This document shows, in pieces, positions 33,906 to 42,669 of a stretch of DNA of 57,024 nucleotides. The stretch comes from Collinsella sp. AF23-4AC. GTDB lineage: Bacteria > Actinomycetota > Coriobacteriia > Coriobacteriales > Coriobacteriaceae. How positions within the stretch are numbered: the stretch's first letter is position 1; every line of letters begins with the position of its first letter. Position numbers and translations under genes: made by a program. Location: NCBI RefSeq assembly GCF_003462685.1, contig NZ_QRVE01000013.1, positions 1 through 57,024 on the forward strand, written 5' to 3'. The notes below the pieces were generated by a model, which was not told where the DNA came from, made no database searches, and saw only the letters and a program-made list of their open reading frames with translations.

Positions 33906-35825
33906 CTACTCCAGCTCAAACGCACCCGTGTACAGCTGGTAGTAGTACCCGCGCTTGGCAATCAGCTCGTCGTGGTTGCCGCGCTCGATGATGCGGCCGT
34001 GGTCCAGGCAGATGATCGCGTCGGAGTTGCGCACGGTGGAAAGGCGGTGCGCGATGACAAACGTCGTGCGGCCCTCCATGAGCTTATCCATGCCCGCCTG
34101 CACGATGGCTTCGGTGCGGGTGTCGATGGAGCTCGTGGCCTCGTCCAGAATCATTGCCGGCGGATCGGCGACGGCGGCGCGCGCGATCGAAATCAGCTGG
34201 CGCTGGCCCTGCGACAGCTGGGCGCCGTTGCCGGTGAGCATGGTGTCGTAGCCGTCGGGCAGGCGGGTGATAAAGTCGTCCGCGCCCGCGAGCTTGGCTG
34301 CCGCGATGCACTCCTCGTCGGTCGCATCCAGGTTGCCGTAGCGGATGTTGTCCATCACGGTGCCGGTGAACAGGTTCACGTCCTGCAGTACCACGCCCAG
34401 CGAACGGCGCAGGTCGGACTTGCGAATCTTGTTGACGTTGATGCCGTCGTAGCGGATCTTGCCGTCGGCGATGTCATAGAAGCGGTTGATGAGGTTGGTG
34501 ATGGTCGTCTTGCCGGCACCGGTGGCACCGACAAACGCGACCTTCTGGCCCGGCTTGGCAAACACGGACACGCCGTGCAGCACCTCGTGGTCGGGCGTGT
34601 AGCCAAAGTCGACGTTGTCCATGACCAGGTCGCCGCGCAGCGGTACGTACTCGATCTCGCCGGTTGCACGGTGCGGATGCTTCCATGCCCACATGCCAGT
34701 ATGGTGGTCGGCCTCCTCGAGCTCCCAGGTCTCGGGGTTTACCTGCGTGTTGACGAGCGTCACGTAGCCTTCGTCGGCCTCGGGCTCCTCATCGATGAGC
34801 TCAAAGATGCGGTCGGCGCCGGCCAGACCCATGACCACGGCGTTGATCTGCTGCGAGATCTGGCCGATCTGTCCGCAGAACTGCTTGGTCATGTTAAGGA
34901 ACGGCACCACGACGGCGATCGACAACGCCATGCCCGAGATGCTCAGGTTGGGCACGCCCAGCGCCAGGAAAATGCCGCCGGCAAGGGCCACCAGCACGTA
35001 GAGCAAGTTGCCCAGGTTCATAAGGATGGGCATGAGGATGTTGGCGTACATGTTGGCCTTCTGTGAGACCTCGAAGAGCTTTTCGTTGCGCTCGTCAAAA
35101 TCAGCCTCGGCGGCAGACTCGTGGCAGAACGCCTTGACGACTTTCTGGCCGTTCATAACTTCCTCGATATGGCCCTCGACCACGCCGAGTTCGGTCTGCT
35201 GCGCAATGAAGAAACGCGCGGAGTTGGAGCCGAGCAGCTTGGTCATAAAGGTCATAAAGGCGACGCCGGCGATGATGACCAGGCACATCCACACGCTGTA
35301 GTACAGCATGATAAAGAACACCGTGACGATGATGATGATCGTCATGAGCAGGTTGGGCAGCGACTGACTGATCATCTGGCGCAGCGTATCGATGTCGTTG
35401 GTGTAGTGGCTCATGATATCGCCGCGCTGGTGCGTGTCGAAGTAGCGGATCGGCAGGTCCTGCATGCGGTTGAACATCATCTCGCGCAGCTTCTCCAGCG
35501 AGCCCTGCGTGACGATAGCCATGGCGCGGTTCCAGAAGAGCGAGGACAGGACACCGACGCCGTAGATGCAGGCGAGGGTGGTCACGAGCTGCAGAATCTT
35601 GGGCTGTGCGGCTTCCCAATCGCCCGACTGCCACGATTCGCTAATAATCTGCAGGGCGCTCTGCAGGAAGGTCGCGCCGATGGAGTTGATGATGGCGCAG
35701 AGCACCACGCCGGCGACGACAAGGGGCAAAAGCACGGGATAGAAGCCAAAGAGCGTCTTGATGAGGCGCGACATGGTGCCGCCCTTACGGTTGAGCGCGC
35801 GCTCGGCGGTCGTTGCCTTACTCAT
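33906..35825 (-). CDS. ABC exporter half-transporter with intact ATPase site
   Basis: A 639-aa ABC exporter subunit: six hydrophobic helices (about 20-330) and an ATPase domain with Walker A GATGAGKTT, signature LSQGQRQL and Walker B MILDEATSS with the catalytic Glu. A linker insert (about 370-410) separates the halves. ATG 35825 follows GGAGG and overlaps the end of the upstream ABC gene by eight bases, so the two are coupled and probably form a heterodimer for drug or lipid export. Confidence 0.9.
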   Translation of the reverse strand: MSKATTAERALNRKGGTMSRLIKTLFGFYPVLLPLVVAGVVLCAIINSIGATFLQSALQIISESWQSGDWEAAQPKILQLVTTLACIYGVGVLSSLFWNRAMAIVTQGSLEKLREMMFNRMQDLPIRYFDTHQRGDIMSHYTNDIDTLRQMISQSLPNLLMTIIIIVTVFFIMLYYSVWMCLVIIAGVAFMTFMTKLLGSNSARFFIAQQTELGVVEGHIEEVMNGQKVVKAFCHESAAEADFDERNEKLFEVSQKANMYANILMPILMNLGNLLYVLVALAGGIFLALGVPNLSISGMALSIAVVVPFLNMTKQFCGQIGQISQQINAVVMGLAGADRIFELIDEEPEADEGYVTLVNTQVNPETWELEEADHHTGMWAWKHPHRATGEIEYVPLRGDLVMDNVDFGYTPDHEVLHGVSVFAKPGQKVAFVGATGAGKTTITNLINRFYDIADGKIRYDGINVNKIRKSDLRRSLGVVLQDVNLFTGTVMDNIRYGNLDATDEECIAAAKLAGADDFITRLPDGYDTMLTGNGAQLSQGQRQLISIARAAVADPPAMILDEATSSIDTRTEAIVQAGMDKLMEGRTTFVIAHRLSTVRNSDAIICLDHGRIIERGNHDELIAKRGYYYQLYTGAFELE

Positions 35826-37632
35826 GTGCCTCGCCTCCTTCCTGGGTCTGAGCTTGCGTTGCGGATGCCTCGGCGTCGGCCTCGACGGCCCCTTCGCCCT
35901 CGGCAGACATCTTGTTTTGCGAGGTAAAGGTCTCGCGGTAGATTTCGCTCGTCTTAAGCAGCTCATCGTGGTTGCCGATCTGCGCGATACGGCCGCCCTC
36001 CATGACGATGATGCGGTCTGCGTCCTGCACGGAGCTGATGCGCTGGGCGATGATGAGCTTGGTCGTGTTGGGCAGATAGCTTGCCAGCCCTGCGCGGATC
36101 TTGGCGTCGGTCTTGGTGTCGACGGCGCTGGTGGAGTCGTCCAGGATTAAGATCTTGGGGCGACGCAGCAGGGCACGCGCGATGCACAGGCGCTGCTTCT
36201 GACCGCCGGAAACATTGGAGCCGCCCTGCTCGATCCAGGTGTCATAGCCCTTGGGGAAACCGTCGACAAACTCGTCGGCGCAGGCCAGATGCGCTGCCTC
36301 GCGGACTTCCTCGTCGGTGGCGTTCGGGTCGCCCCAACGCAGGTTCTCGGCGACGGTGCCGCTAAACAGCACGTTTTTCTGCAGCACCATGGCGACCTGG
36401 TGGCGCAGCGCGTCCAGGTCGTAGTCGCGCACGTCCACGCCGCCCACGCGCACAGCGCCTTCGGTGGTGTCGTACAGGCGGGCGATGAGGTTAACGAGCG
36501 TGGACTTGGCCGAGCCGGTGCCGCCGATGATGCCGATGGTCTCGCCGCTCGTAATGTGCAGGTCGATATCGTCGAGCGCCTGGCGCTTCGCATGCTTGGA
36601 ATACTTAAAGCTCACGTGGTCAAAGTCGATGGAACCGTCGGCAACCTCGAGCACGGGCTCGGCGGGATCGGCGATCGTGGGCTCGGCGGCCAGCACCTCG
36701 GCAATGCGGTGTGCCGATTCGTCGGCCATGGTCACCATGACAAAGATCATCGACAGCTGCATCAGGCTCATGAGAATCTGGAAACCATAGGTAAAGGTCG
36801 AGGAGAGCTGGCCCACGTCGAACAGCGTGCCCTGGCTCGTGATGATGAGCTTGGAGCCCAGGTAGATGATGACGACAAACGCGCCGTTGACGCAGATGTT
36901 CATCATGGGGTTGTTAAAGGCGAGCAGCTTCTCGGCGCGGGTGAAGTCCATCTGGACGTCGCGCGCGGCGGTCGCGAACTTCTCCTTCTCAAAGTCTTCG
37001 CGCACATAGCTCTTGACCACGCGCATGCCGGTGACGTTTTCCTCGACGGACTCGTTAAGGGCATCGTACTTGTGGAACACGCGCGAGAAGATGGGGCGCA
37101 CCTTAAAGATGATAAAGAACAGTCCAAAGCCCAGCAGCGGAATGATGACCAGGTAGACCATGGCGACGCTGCCGCCCATGATAAACGCCATGGTAAAGGC
37201 GAAGATCAATACCAGCGGCGCGCGCACGGCGATACGGATGATCATCATAAAGGCCTGCTGCACGTTGTTGATATCGGTGGTCAGGCGCGTGACGAGCGAG
37301 GAGCTCGAGAACTCATCGATGTTGGCAAAGCTGAACGTCTGGATCTTGTAGAACAGGTCGTGACGCAGGTTCTTGGCGAAGCCGCAACTCGCATGGCTGC
37401 AGGTGACGCCTGCCGCGGCGCCAAAAGCCAGCGATGTCAGCGCGATGAGCACCAAAAGGCCCGCGGTGGGAAGCATCTCGGCTACGGTGGCGCCGTCTTT
37501 GATGGCGTCGATCAGGTTGGCGGTGATAAATGGAATCAGCATCTCGCAGAGCACCTCGCCAAGCACGAGCAACGGCGTGGCAACGGTGACTTTCATATAG
37601 TCGCGGATGCTGCCCATGAGGGTTTTAATCAT
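35818..37632 (-). CDS. ABC exporter half-transporter with degenerate ATPase site
   Basis: A 604-aa partner subunit with six hydrophobic helices and an ATPase domain. Walker A is GGTGSAKST, the signature VSGGQKQR is canonical, but Walker B reads LILDDSTSA with Asp in place of the catalytic Glu. That asymmetry is characteristic of heterodimeric exporters, where one composite site is inactive. It overlaps the MarR gene upstream and the second subunit gene downstream. Confidence 0.9.
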   Translation of the reverse strand: MIKTLMGSIRDYMKVTVATPLLVLGEVLCEMLIPFITANLIDAIKDGATVAEMLPTAGLLVLIALTSLAFGAAAGVTCSHASCGFAKNLRHDLFYKIQTFSFANIDEFSSSSLVTRLTTDINNVQQAFMMIIRIAVRAPLVLIFAFTMAFIMGGSVAMVYLVIIPLLGFGLFFIIFKVRPIFSRVFHKYDALNESVEENVTGMRVVKSYVREDFEKEKFATAARDVQMDFTRAEKLLAFNNPMMNICVNGAFVVIIYLGSKLIITSQGTLFDVGQLSSTFTYGFQILMSLMQLSMIFVMVTMADESAHRIAEVLAAEPTIADPAEPVLEVADGSIDFDHVSFKYSKHAKRQALDDIDLHITSGETIGIIGGTGSAKSTLVNLIARLYDTTEGAVRVGGVDVRDYDLDALRHQVAMVLQKNVLFSGTVAENLRWGDPNATDEEVREAAHLACADEFVDGFPKGYDTWIEQGGSNVSGGQKQRLCIARALLRRPKILILDDSTSAVDTKTDAKIRAGLASYLPNTTKLIIAQRISSVQDADRIIVMEGGRIAQIGNHDELLKTSEIYRETFTSQNKMSAEGEGAVEADAEASATQAQTQEGGEAHE

Positions 37633-38128
37633 CCAGTTCCTCCCAGGTTACACGGATTTTCTCGAGCATTTCGGCGAGCTGCTCGCGCTCGTCGTGGGTG
37701 AGGGCACTAAAGGCTTGCTCTCTAAAGCGAATGCGGGCCGCCTGGTCGATGCGGGCGTTTTCCCGGCCGGTTTCGGTCAGGCGAATGGTGAGCTGCCGTC
37801 GATCCTTGGGGTTACGGCTGCGCTCGATGAGGCCGTTGAGCTCGAGCTTGGACAGGATCTCGGAAAGCGATCCCGGCTTGAGGTCAAAGTGCATGCCGAG
37901 CTCCTGCTGCGACATCTCGCCGCCGGGTTGCTTGGCCAGCAGGCAGATGATGGGCGCCTTGCCGGACACGCCTCCGCCATGAAAATGCATGTAATGGCCG
38001 CAAAAGCCCAGGCCATTGAGGATGCGCTTGGCAAGCTTGTCTTCCGAGCCAACCGCTTCGGGTACATCAGCCGGCTGTGACGGGTCGCCGCCGGGTTCGT
38101 GCGGATAGACGAGTGGTTCAACACACAT
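37625..38128 (-). CDS. MarR-family regulator
   Basis: A 167-aa MarR regulator with winged helix (about 60-130; MSQQELGMHFDLKPGSLSEILSKLE and RRQLTIRLTETG). The ATG at 38128 has AGGAG about 13 bases upstream, which is long; a slightly later start is possible. The start of the first ABC gene overlaps its end, so it is very likely the repressor of its own operon, released by an exported compound. Confidence 0.87.
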   Translation of the reverse strand: MCVEPLVYPHEPGGDPSQPADVPEAVGSEDKLAKRILNGLGFCGHYMHFHGGGVSGKAPIICLLAKQPGGEMSQQELGMHFDLKPGSLSEILSKLELNGLIERSRNPKDRRQLTIRLTETGRENARIDQAARIRFREQAFSALTHDEREQLAEMLEKIRVTWEELDD

Positions 38129-38152
38129 ATCTAAGCTTCGCTCCTTTCTTTA

Positions 38153-38182
38153 GTTAGGTAGTGGAATTGTTTTGTGCCTAAC
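38153..38182. promoter_or_regulatory. Candidate MarR operator
   Basis: GTTAGGTA (38153-38160) and TGCCTAAC (38175-38182) form an imperfect inverted repeat around 14 bases, 25 bp before the MarR gene, suiting autorepression. Confidence 0.5.
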
Positions 38183-38227
38183 CAATTTAGGAGCGTGAGA
38201 AATGAATGTCAAGGTACCAAACTAGTG

Positions 38228-38255
38228 GTTACGCGGTTTTACCAAACCGCGTAAC
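38228..38255. promoter_or_regulatory. 12-bp perfect inverted repeat between divergent genes
   Basis: GTTACGCGGTTT (38228-38239) and its complement (38244-38255) flank TACC. It lies upstream of the pyridoxal kinase gene and could be an operator or a transcript hairpin. Confidence 0.4.
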
Positions 38256-38339
38256 GGCTCGACGCTGCAAACGCTCCCTGCGCTAAACTTAGTCGCACTA
38301 TGGCGCTGCTGCGCCACGCCCAATCCAAGGGGGACTTTC

Positions 38340-39164
38340 ATGAAGAACACTCAGCTGCTGCTGATCAACGATATGTGCGGTTACGGCAAGGTTGCGCTTT
38401 CCGCCATGCTGCCGGTGCTGTCGCACATGGGCTACCGTATCCATAACCTGCCGACGGCGCTCGTTTCCGACACGCTCAACTACCCCAAGTTCTACATCCA
38501 CGACACCACCGAGTATGTGCGCCAAAGCCTCGCTGTCTGGGAGGAGCTCGGCTTTGAGTTCGACGCTATCTCGACCGGCTTTATCGTGACCGAGGAAGAG
38601 ACGCGCATCATTTCGGACTTCTGCCACCGCCGCGCGCAAAAGGGCACCAAGGTGTTCGTCGACCCCATTATGGGCGATAACGGCAAGCTCTATGCCGGCG
38701 TGCCCGAGTCCACGATTGGCCTCATGCGGCACCTGCTGGAGTGCGCAGACTACGCGGTGCCCAACTACACCGAGGCCTGTCTGCTCACCGATACGCCTAT
38801 CGCCGAGCAAATTACGCCCGACGAGGCCCGTGCTCTTGTGGATGCCGTGCGTGTCCTGGGCGCCAAGTCGGTGGTCATTACGAGCGCTGTGGTCGACGGT
38901 GCGAATGTCGTCATCGGCTACGACCATGTGGCGGGGGAGTACTTTACGATTCCCTTCGAGCTGATTCCGGTCTACTTCCCGGGCACGGGCGACACGTTCT
39001 CGGCAGTGCTCGTCGGCCGCGTTATGGCCGGTTGGAGCCTGCAGTGCGCGACGAGCGATGCCATGCGTGTGGTAGCGGAGCTCATCGAGCGCAATGCCGA
39101 CCAGGAGGATAAGTCCGCCGGCCTTCCCATCGAGGCCTGCCTGGATGTGATTGACCATGAGTAA
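38340..39164 (+). CDS. Pyridoxal/pyridoxamine kinase
   Basis: A 274-aa ribokinase-family vitamin B6 kinase that phosphorylates pyridoxal, pyridoxine or pyridoxamine. N-terminal INDMCGYGKVALSAM replaces the SSQVVYG-type segment, VDPIMGDNGKLY near residue 112 and PNYTEACLLT near 140 are family motifs, and GTGDTFSAVL near 218 holds the catalytic Asp. AAGGGGG precedes the start. It shares its last eight bases with the next gene. Confidence 0.87.
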   Translation: MKNTQLLLINDMCGYGKVALSAMLPVLSHMGYRIHNLPTALVSDTLNYPKFYIHDTTEYVRQSLAVWEELGFEFDAISTGFIVTEEETRIISDFCHRRAQKGTKVFVDPIMGDNGKLYAGVPESTIGLMRHLLECADYAVPNYTEACLLTDTPIAEQITPDEARALVDAVRVLGAKSVVITSAVVDGANVVIGYDHVAGEYFTIPFELIPVYFPGTGDTFSAVLVGRVMAGWSLQCATSDAMRVVAELIERNADQEDKSAGLPIEACLDVIDHE

Positions 39165-39486
39165 CGCCGACGAGAGCAGCACCGAGGCGGCGGACGAGAA
39201 CAAGCCGCTCGGTGCCCCGCGCGGCAGGCGCCCACGTATTCGTATTAGCTGCGTGGACCAGCTGGGCACATGCCGCTGCCATCACGGGCACAAGCCGGGT
39301 GACGTCTTCGACTTCGACCGCGACCGCGGCAAGATGTGCGCCATGGCCTGCCATGTGGGCTTTCCCTATATCGATATCCTGCGCTATGGCGGAACCGTGC
39401 CTGGCAACGAGCCTGGTACGGCAAAGTTCTGCTGCCCCGAGCTCGATACGCTGAACGTCTGGCTCGCTGAGGTTGTCGACGAGTAA
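39157..39486 (+). CDS. Small cysteine-rich protein (TIGR04076-like)
   Basis: A 109-aa protein with a polar N-terminal 28 residues and a compact domain: GTCRCHHGHKPGDVFDFD, KMCAMACHVGFPYIDILRYGG and KFCCPE. The Cys/His pattern and order resemble the small TIGR04076-type family of unknown function and could bind a metal or cluster. It overlaps the B6 kinase gene by eight bases, so the two are translated together, but no functional link is known to me. Confidence 0.7.
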   Translation: MSNADESSTEAADENKPLGAPRGRRPRIRISCVDQLGTCRCHHGHKPGDVFDFDRDRGKMCAMACHVGFPYIDILRYGGTVPGNEPGTAKFCCPELDTLNVWLAEVVDE

Positions 39487-39610
39487 TCGAGCGAATCAAT
39501 CGAGCGAGGTTTTTCTCCCGTTTAGAGCGCGCTTGAACGCTCAAAGTGGGAGATCATCCACGCTCGTTTTATGCCGATGGCGTGGCACGTGCGTCCGCGT
39601 GCTCGCTTGC

Positions 39611-40057
39611 CTATAACTGCTCGAGCATAGCGGTGCAGCCGGCGAGCACATCGCGGTAGGTGGCATCGAAGTTGCCGGTGTACCAGGGATCGGCCACGTC
39701 GCCGGGACGATCGGTCCAATCGAGCAAGCGCGTAATCTTGCCGTCGGGGTCGTCGCCAAAGATGCGACGCAGGCCACGCGCGTTCTCAGCATCCATATAG
39801 ACAATGTGATCCCAGTCGCCATACTCCGCGCGACGCACCTGGCGCGCACGGTGGGCAACGACAGGAATCCCGACTTCACGCAGCTTGGCAACGGTACCGT
39901 GGTGTGGCGGGTTGCCGATCTCCTCAGTTGAGGTCGCTGCAGAATCGATGACAAACTCGCCCGCGCGCCCAGCGCGGCGCACCAGCTCGGTAAACACCGA
40001 CTCAGCCATCGTCGAGCGGCAGATGTTGCCATGGCATACGAACATGATTCTGTGCAT
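39611..40057 (-). CDS. Low-molecular-weight protein-tyrosine phosphatase
   Basis: A 149-aa phosphatase. The P-loop FVCHGNICRS at the N-terminus supplies the nucleophilic Cys (residue 8) and Arg (14), and DPWYTGNFDATY near residue 116 supplies the general-acid Asp. GAGGAA lies eight bases before ATG 40057. It stands alone next to the left edge of the integrative element. Confidence 0.9.
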   Translation of the reverse strand: MHRIMFVCHGNICRSTMAESVFTELVRRAGRAGEFVIDSAATSTEEIGNPPHHGTVAKLREVGIPVVAHRARQVRRAEYGDWDHIVYMDAENARGLRRIFGDDPDGKITRLLDWTDRPGDVADPWYTGNFDATYRDVLAGCTAMLEQL

Positions 40058-40175
40058 CCTTGGACTTCCTCTCATATATCAGGATTTCCGCAGGTGATAA
40101 ATGCTGTTCGTATGTCATCGCCCAGTCGCGGAATCCCGAATCGACTCGTGTATGAGCGGATATTTTCCGCCGCAA

Positions 40176-40216
40176 AAGTTGTAAATTCGGTTGTAAACCT
40201 CGCGGATTTACAACTT
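40176..40216. other. Candidate integrase arm-binding repeats at the left end
   Basis: AAGTTGTAAAT (40176-40186) and its exact complement (40206-40216) flank 19 bases that contain another TTGTAAA (40191-40197). The cluster lies directly after the integrase stop, where arm-type sites of tyrosine recombinases are expected. Confidence 0.5.
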
Positions 40217-40229
40217 CGTACACTTTAGC

Positions 40230-41435
40230 TTACGCGGCACCATCCGTCATGCGGAGCATGTCGCCCCTCACGTCCTCGAATCCAAGGTGGGTGTACGTGT
40301 TGTATGTCACGCTAATGTCCGAGTGCCCCATGATGTACTTGAGCTTCGCGGGGTCCATCCCCTTGCGAGCCATCTTGGAGCAGAACGTGTGTCGGCATAC
40401 ATGCGGGGTAATCTTGGGAAGCCCCTTCTTGTAGATGCTATTGTGCTTGCGGAGGGAGAGCTGGAAGTACTTCTCCCAGTGCATCGCAACCTTCGGCATG
40501 TCGTTTTTGTCTAGAAGCAGGAATCCGCTCACTCCGTTAACGACGGGCTCGACAGGTGGGTTGGCACGCTTTTGAAGGATTGCCTTGAAGCATTCTTTGA
40601 CTTCCTCGGACATGGGTACGTATCGCTCGCCGCTTTTCGTTTTGGGGCGTTCGATGTAGTACCTCATATCGCTGCCCCTCTGCAGCTGCTTGTTGACGCG
40701 GATGCTTCCGTTTTCGAAGTCGAGGTCAGATTTTGTGAGGCCGCAGAACTCCGAGATGCGCAGCCCCGTGTTGAAGAGGATGTAGAACGCTTCATAGTAT
40801 CGCGAGTAATGCTTATCTCCCTTGATGAAATCGAGGAACCTGCGCTCGTCCCGTGGGGACAAGGCCTCGCGCGCAATGGAGTCATTGACGAGTACGGTGG
40901 CAAGCTCGAAGTTGAACGGGTTGCGCCTGATGAGGTCGTCTTCCTCCGCTAGCTGGAAAGCTGGGCGAAGCACTCCTCGAATGCAATGAATCGCGCTGTA
41001 GCTTTTCCCGAGTTCGCCTTGAAGATAGATGAGCCAATTCTTCGCGTCGAGCGTCGTTACATCGCCGATCTTCCTGCTTCCGAACTCGTCCTTGGCGAGA
41101 AAGTTCATAACCGTCTTATAGCCCGCGCGCGTAGTCGGGCGCACCGCCGTCTTGGTCGCGACGTACTTTTCAACCAATTCGAGAACGGTCATCCCGTTTG
41201 GTGCAACGCGGTCAAACAGATCGCGTTGCACCTGCTTCTCGATTTCGCGGAGGCACGGCCCCGACTTTTTGCCCTTGGGAGGGAGGTCGTGCGTGGTAAG
41301 CGTCCACGAGTACTTGTACTTCGTCTTGCCTTTCACGTCTTTGAACTTGAAATAGTACTGGCCGTTCGGGCGCTGCCCCTCTCCTTGGCGAAGGATGCGC
41401 CCCTTGCTGTCTTTCCTCGTGGGCACTCTTGTCAT
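40230..41435 (-). CDS. int: Tn916-type tyrosine integrase
   Basis: A 401-aa tyrosine recombinase closely resembling Tn916 Int in length and order: N-terminal arm-binding domain (about 1-75), SAM-like core-binding domain (about 80-170), and catalytic domain with Arg in TGLRISEF (226), HVCRHTFC (His 345, Arg 348), GHSD (His 371) and nucleophile Tyr in YTHLGF (about 381). PKTKSGERYVPM is nearly shared with Tn916 Int. AGGAG precedes the start. It excises and inserts the element. Confidence 0.93.
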   Translation of the reverse strand: MTRVPTRKDSKGRILRQGEGQRPNGQYYFKFKDVKGKTKYKYSWTLTTHDLPPKGKKSGPCLREIEKQVQRDLFDRVAPNGMTVLELVEKYVATKTAVRPTTRAGYKTVMNFLAKDEFGSRKIGDVTTLDAKNWLIYLQGELGKSYSAIHCIRGVLRPAFQLAEEDDLIRRNPFNFELATVLVNDSIAREALSPRDERRFLDFIKGDKHYSRYYEAFYILFNTGLRISEFCGLTKSDLDFENGSIRVNKQLQRGSDMRYYIERPKTKSGERYVPMSEEVKECFKAILQKRANPPVEPVVNGVSGFLLLDKNDMPKVAMHWEKYFQLSLRKHNSIYKKGLPKITPHVCRHTFCSKMARKGMDPAKLKYIMGHSDISVTYNTYTHLGFEDVRGDMLRMTDGAA

Positions 41436-41451
41436 CTCCTCTCCTTATGGA

Positions 41452-41489
41452 TGTGCCCCGATGCTGCTTCGCTGGTGCATCGGGGCACA
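41452..41489 (-). other. Hairpin in the int leader
   Basis: TGTGCCCCGATGC (41452-41464) pairs perfectly with 41477-41489. On the minus strand it lies just before the int ribosome site with no T-run, so it may limit int expression or end the preceding transcript weakly. Confidence 0.5.
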
Positions 41490-41533
41490 TAATTGCTAGT
41501 GGTACGGGCTGCGCGGGATTGCTTTCGAGAACC

Positions 41534-41776
41534 CTAGCGACGATTCGTGTTCCAATACAGCAGATCGCTTACAAAGTAATAGCGATGAGATGAGTCATAG
41601 CAGTGACGAAGATGCGCAGGCCCGATGCCATCACCGCTGTCTACCATCAACTGCAAAAGCCTGGTTGCCCCAAGAAACTTCTTTGCCTCCTCTTCGTCAA
41701 CGACCAACATGGCATTTTCGAGCATGCTGTACACAGGGTTCTCAGACGCATCCCGAACACTTGTCTCCTTGCTCAT
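41534..41776 (-). CDS. Small protein upstream of int, possible excisionase
   Basis: An 80-aa protein starting at ATG 41776, five bases after a perfect AAGGAGG. The C-terminal half, GIGPAHLRHC...HRYYFVSDLLYW, resembles the end of excisionase-type winged helices, where a basic turn is followed by YxFxxxDLxxW. The position just upstream of int in the same direction suits Xis. Similarity to Tn916 Xis is not evident, so this remains an inference. Confidence 0.5.
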   Translation of the reverse strand: MSKETSVRDASENPVYSMLENAMLVVDEEEAKKFLGATRLLQLMVDSGDGIGPAHLRHCYDSSHRYYFVSDLLYWNTNRR

Positions 41777-42033
41777 TCGAGCCTCCTTTTCAATCGGCGT
41801 TGCTTGCAACGCAATTTCAATTCGACCCGAGAGTACCCGCACCGTTGCGCATCAGCAAATCGAGAAAACCCTGATAAATCAGTATTTTTGTTTGCATCCG
41901 TTCATAAATGAGGAGAAAAAAGTCAGTGCTATATTTCGAGATTCACGGGGTCTCCATACGCATGCCCTTCGCCCGTGCGCATCTCGCTTCGCTCGATGCT
42001 CGTGGGTTTATTTGTATGAAGTACGCGGGCGTT

Positions 42034-42094
42034 GGGCATGGGACTGTCGGCTATGCCGACCGCAGCGCACGCTGCGTCAGTCCCCCTTATGCCC
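42034..42094. other. Three-arm DNA fold, candidate oriT or single-strand origin
   Basis: GGGCAT (42034) pairs with ATGCCC (42089-42094) and GGGACT (42040-42045) with AGTCCC (42079-42084), closing around two adjacent perfect hairpins: GTCGGC/GCCGAC (42046-42060) and CGCAGCG/CGCTGCG (42061-42076). The gap 41777-42387 has no convincing gene, so this fold and the repeats that follow are its main content. Such folds are typical of conjugation or replication origins. Confidence 0.55.
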
Positions 42095-42169
42095 TTTTGC
42101 CTTTTTTGCCCCCGAAGCGTATAGCGGAGGGAGCCAAGGCGATTTCTCCTGATATATGGCGTGAAACGC

Positions 42170-42313
42170 TGTAGAAAACAAGGCATGTTTTAGGGGTTGG
42201 ATCTGTCGAAGATTGCGACAGTTGTAGAAAGCGCTTCGAAAAGCCCCATAAACGGGGCGATCTTCTCGGAGGATTTTCTACAAGTTCAGGCGTAAAGTGA
42301 CGACGTGTAGAAA
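42170..42313. repeat. Four TGTAGAAA repeats with intervening hairpins
   Basis: TGTAGAAA occurs at 42170-42177, 42223-42230 and 42306-42313 and inverted at 42275-42282. TTGTAGAAA (42222) and TTTCTACAA (ending 42283) enclose a GCCCC/GGGGC hairpin, forming a long stem. The spacing is irregular, but the density suggests protein-binding iterons in a control or origin region. Confidence 0.5.
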
Positions 42314-42345
42314 GCGCGTCTTGAGTGCGCGCGGAGCAAAAAATA

Positions 42346-42377
42346 AAGGGCGCAGCGATTGTTTTCGCTGCGCCCTT
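42346..42377 (-). terminator. Terminator of the small-gene pair
   Basis: AAGGGCGCAGCGA (42346-42358) pairs perfectly with 42365-42377; on the minus strand it is followed by TTTATTTTTT. Confidence 0.8.
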
Positions 42378-42387
42378 CGGCGTCGTT

Positions 42388-42669
42388 TCAGTCGTAGATT
42401 ATCGGAGCGGGCACGAGCCGCCAAGCTGTGCCTAGATGATTTACCCCAAGGACGTACAGGTCAAGCTCCTCGTCGTAGAACACCGGCTCGCCCGTGTGAT
42501 CCATGACAAACGACGGGTCCTGTATGATGTACCACTGGAAAATCTCCTCCCACGGCGCCCAGTCCCCGCTCACAAGCTCAAGCGGGCGTTTTGCCATCTC
42601 GTTTGCGAGCACCATGTTCCCGCACGTCTCGGCGAGGTCGGCGTAGGTCTTGATGCCGTAGTCACTCAT
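42388..42669 (-). CDS. Hypothetical 93-aa element protein
   Basis: A soluble, acidic protein (MSDYGIKTYADLAETCGNMV...) rich in aromatic residues, including WEEIFQWYIIQDPSF and ELDLYVLGVNHLGTAW. GGAGGGG precedes the start. It overlaps the upstream gene by eight bases. The style is like accessory proteins of integrative elements and phages, but I recognise no family. Confidence 0.65.
   Translation of the reverse strand: MSDYGIKTYADLAETCGNMVLANEMAKRPLELVSGDWAPWEEIFQWYIIQDPSFVMDHTGEPVFYDEELDLYVLGVNHLGTAWRLVPAPIIYD

Noticed and set aside
41908..42174. 88-codon frame in the element's noncoding segment
   Set aside because: It runs through the three-way-junction fold and its sequence is explained by the palindromes; no ribosome site of note.
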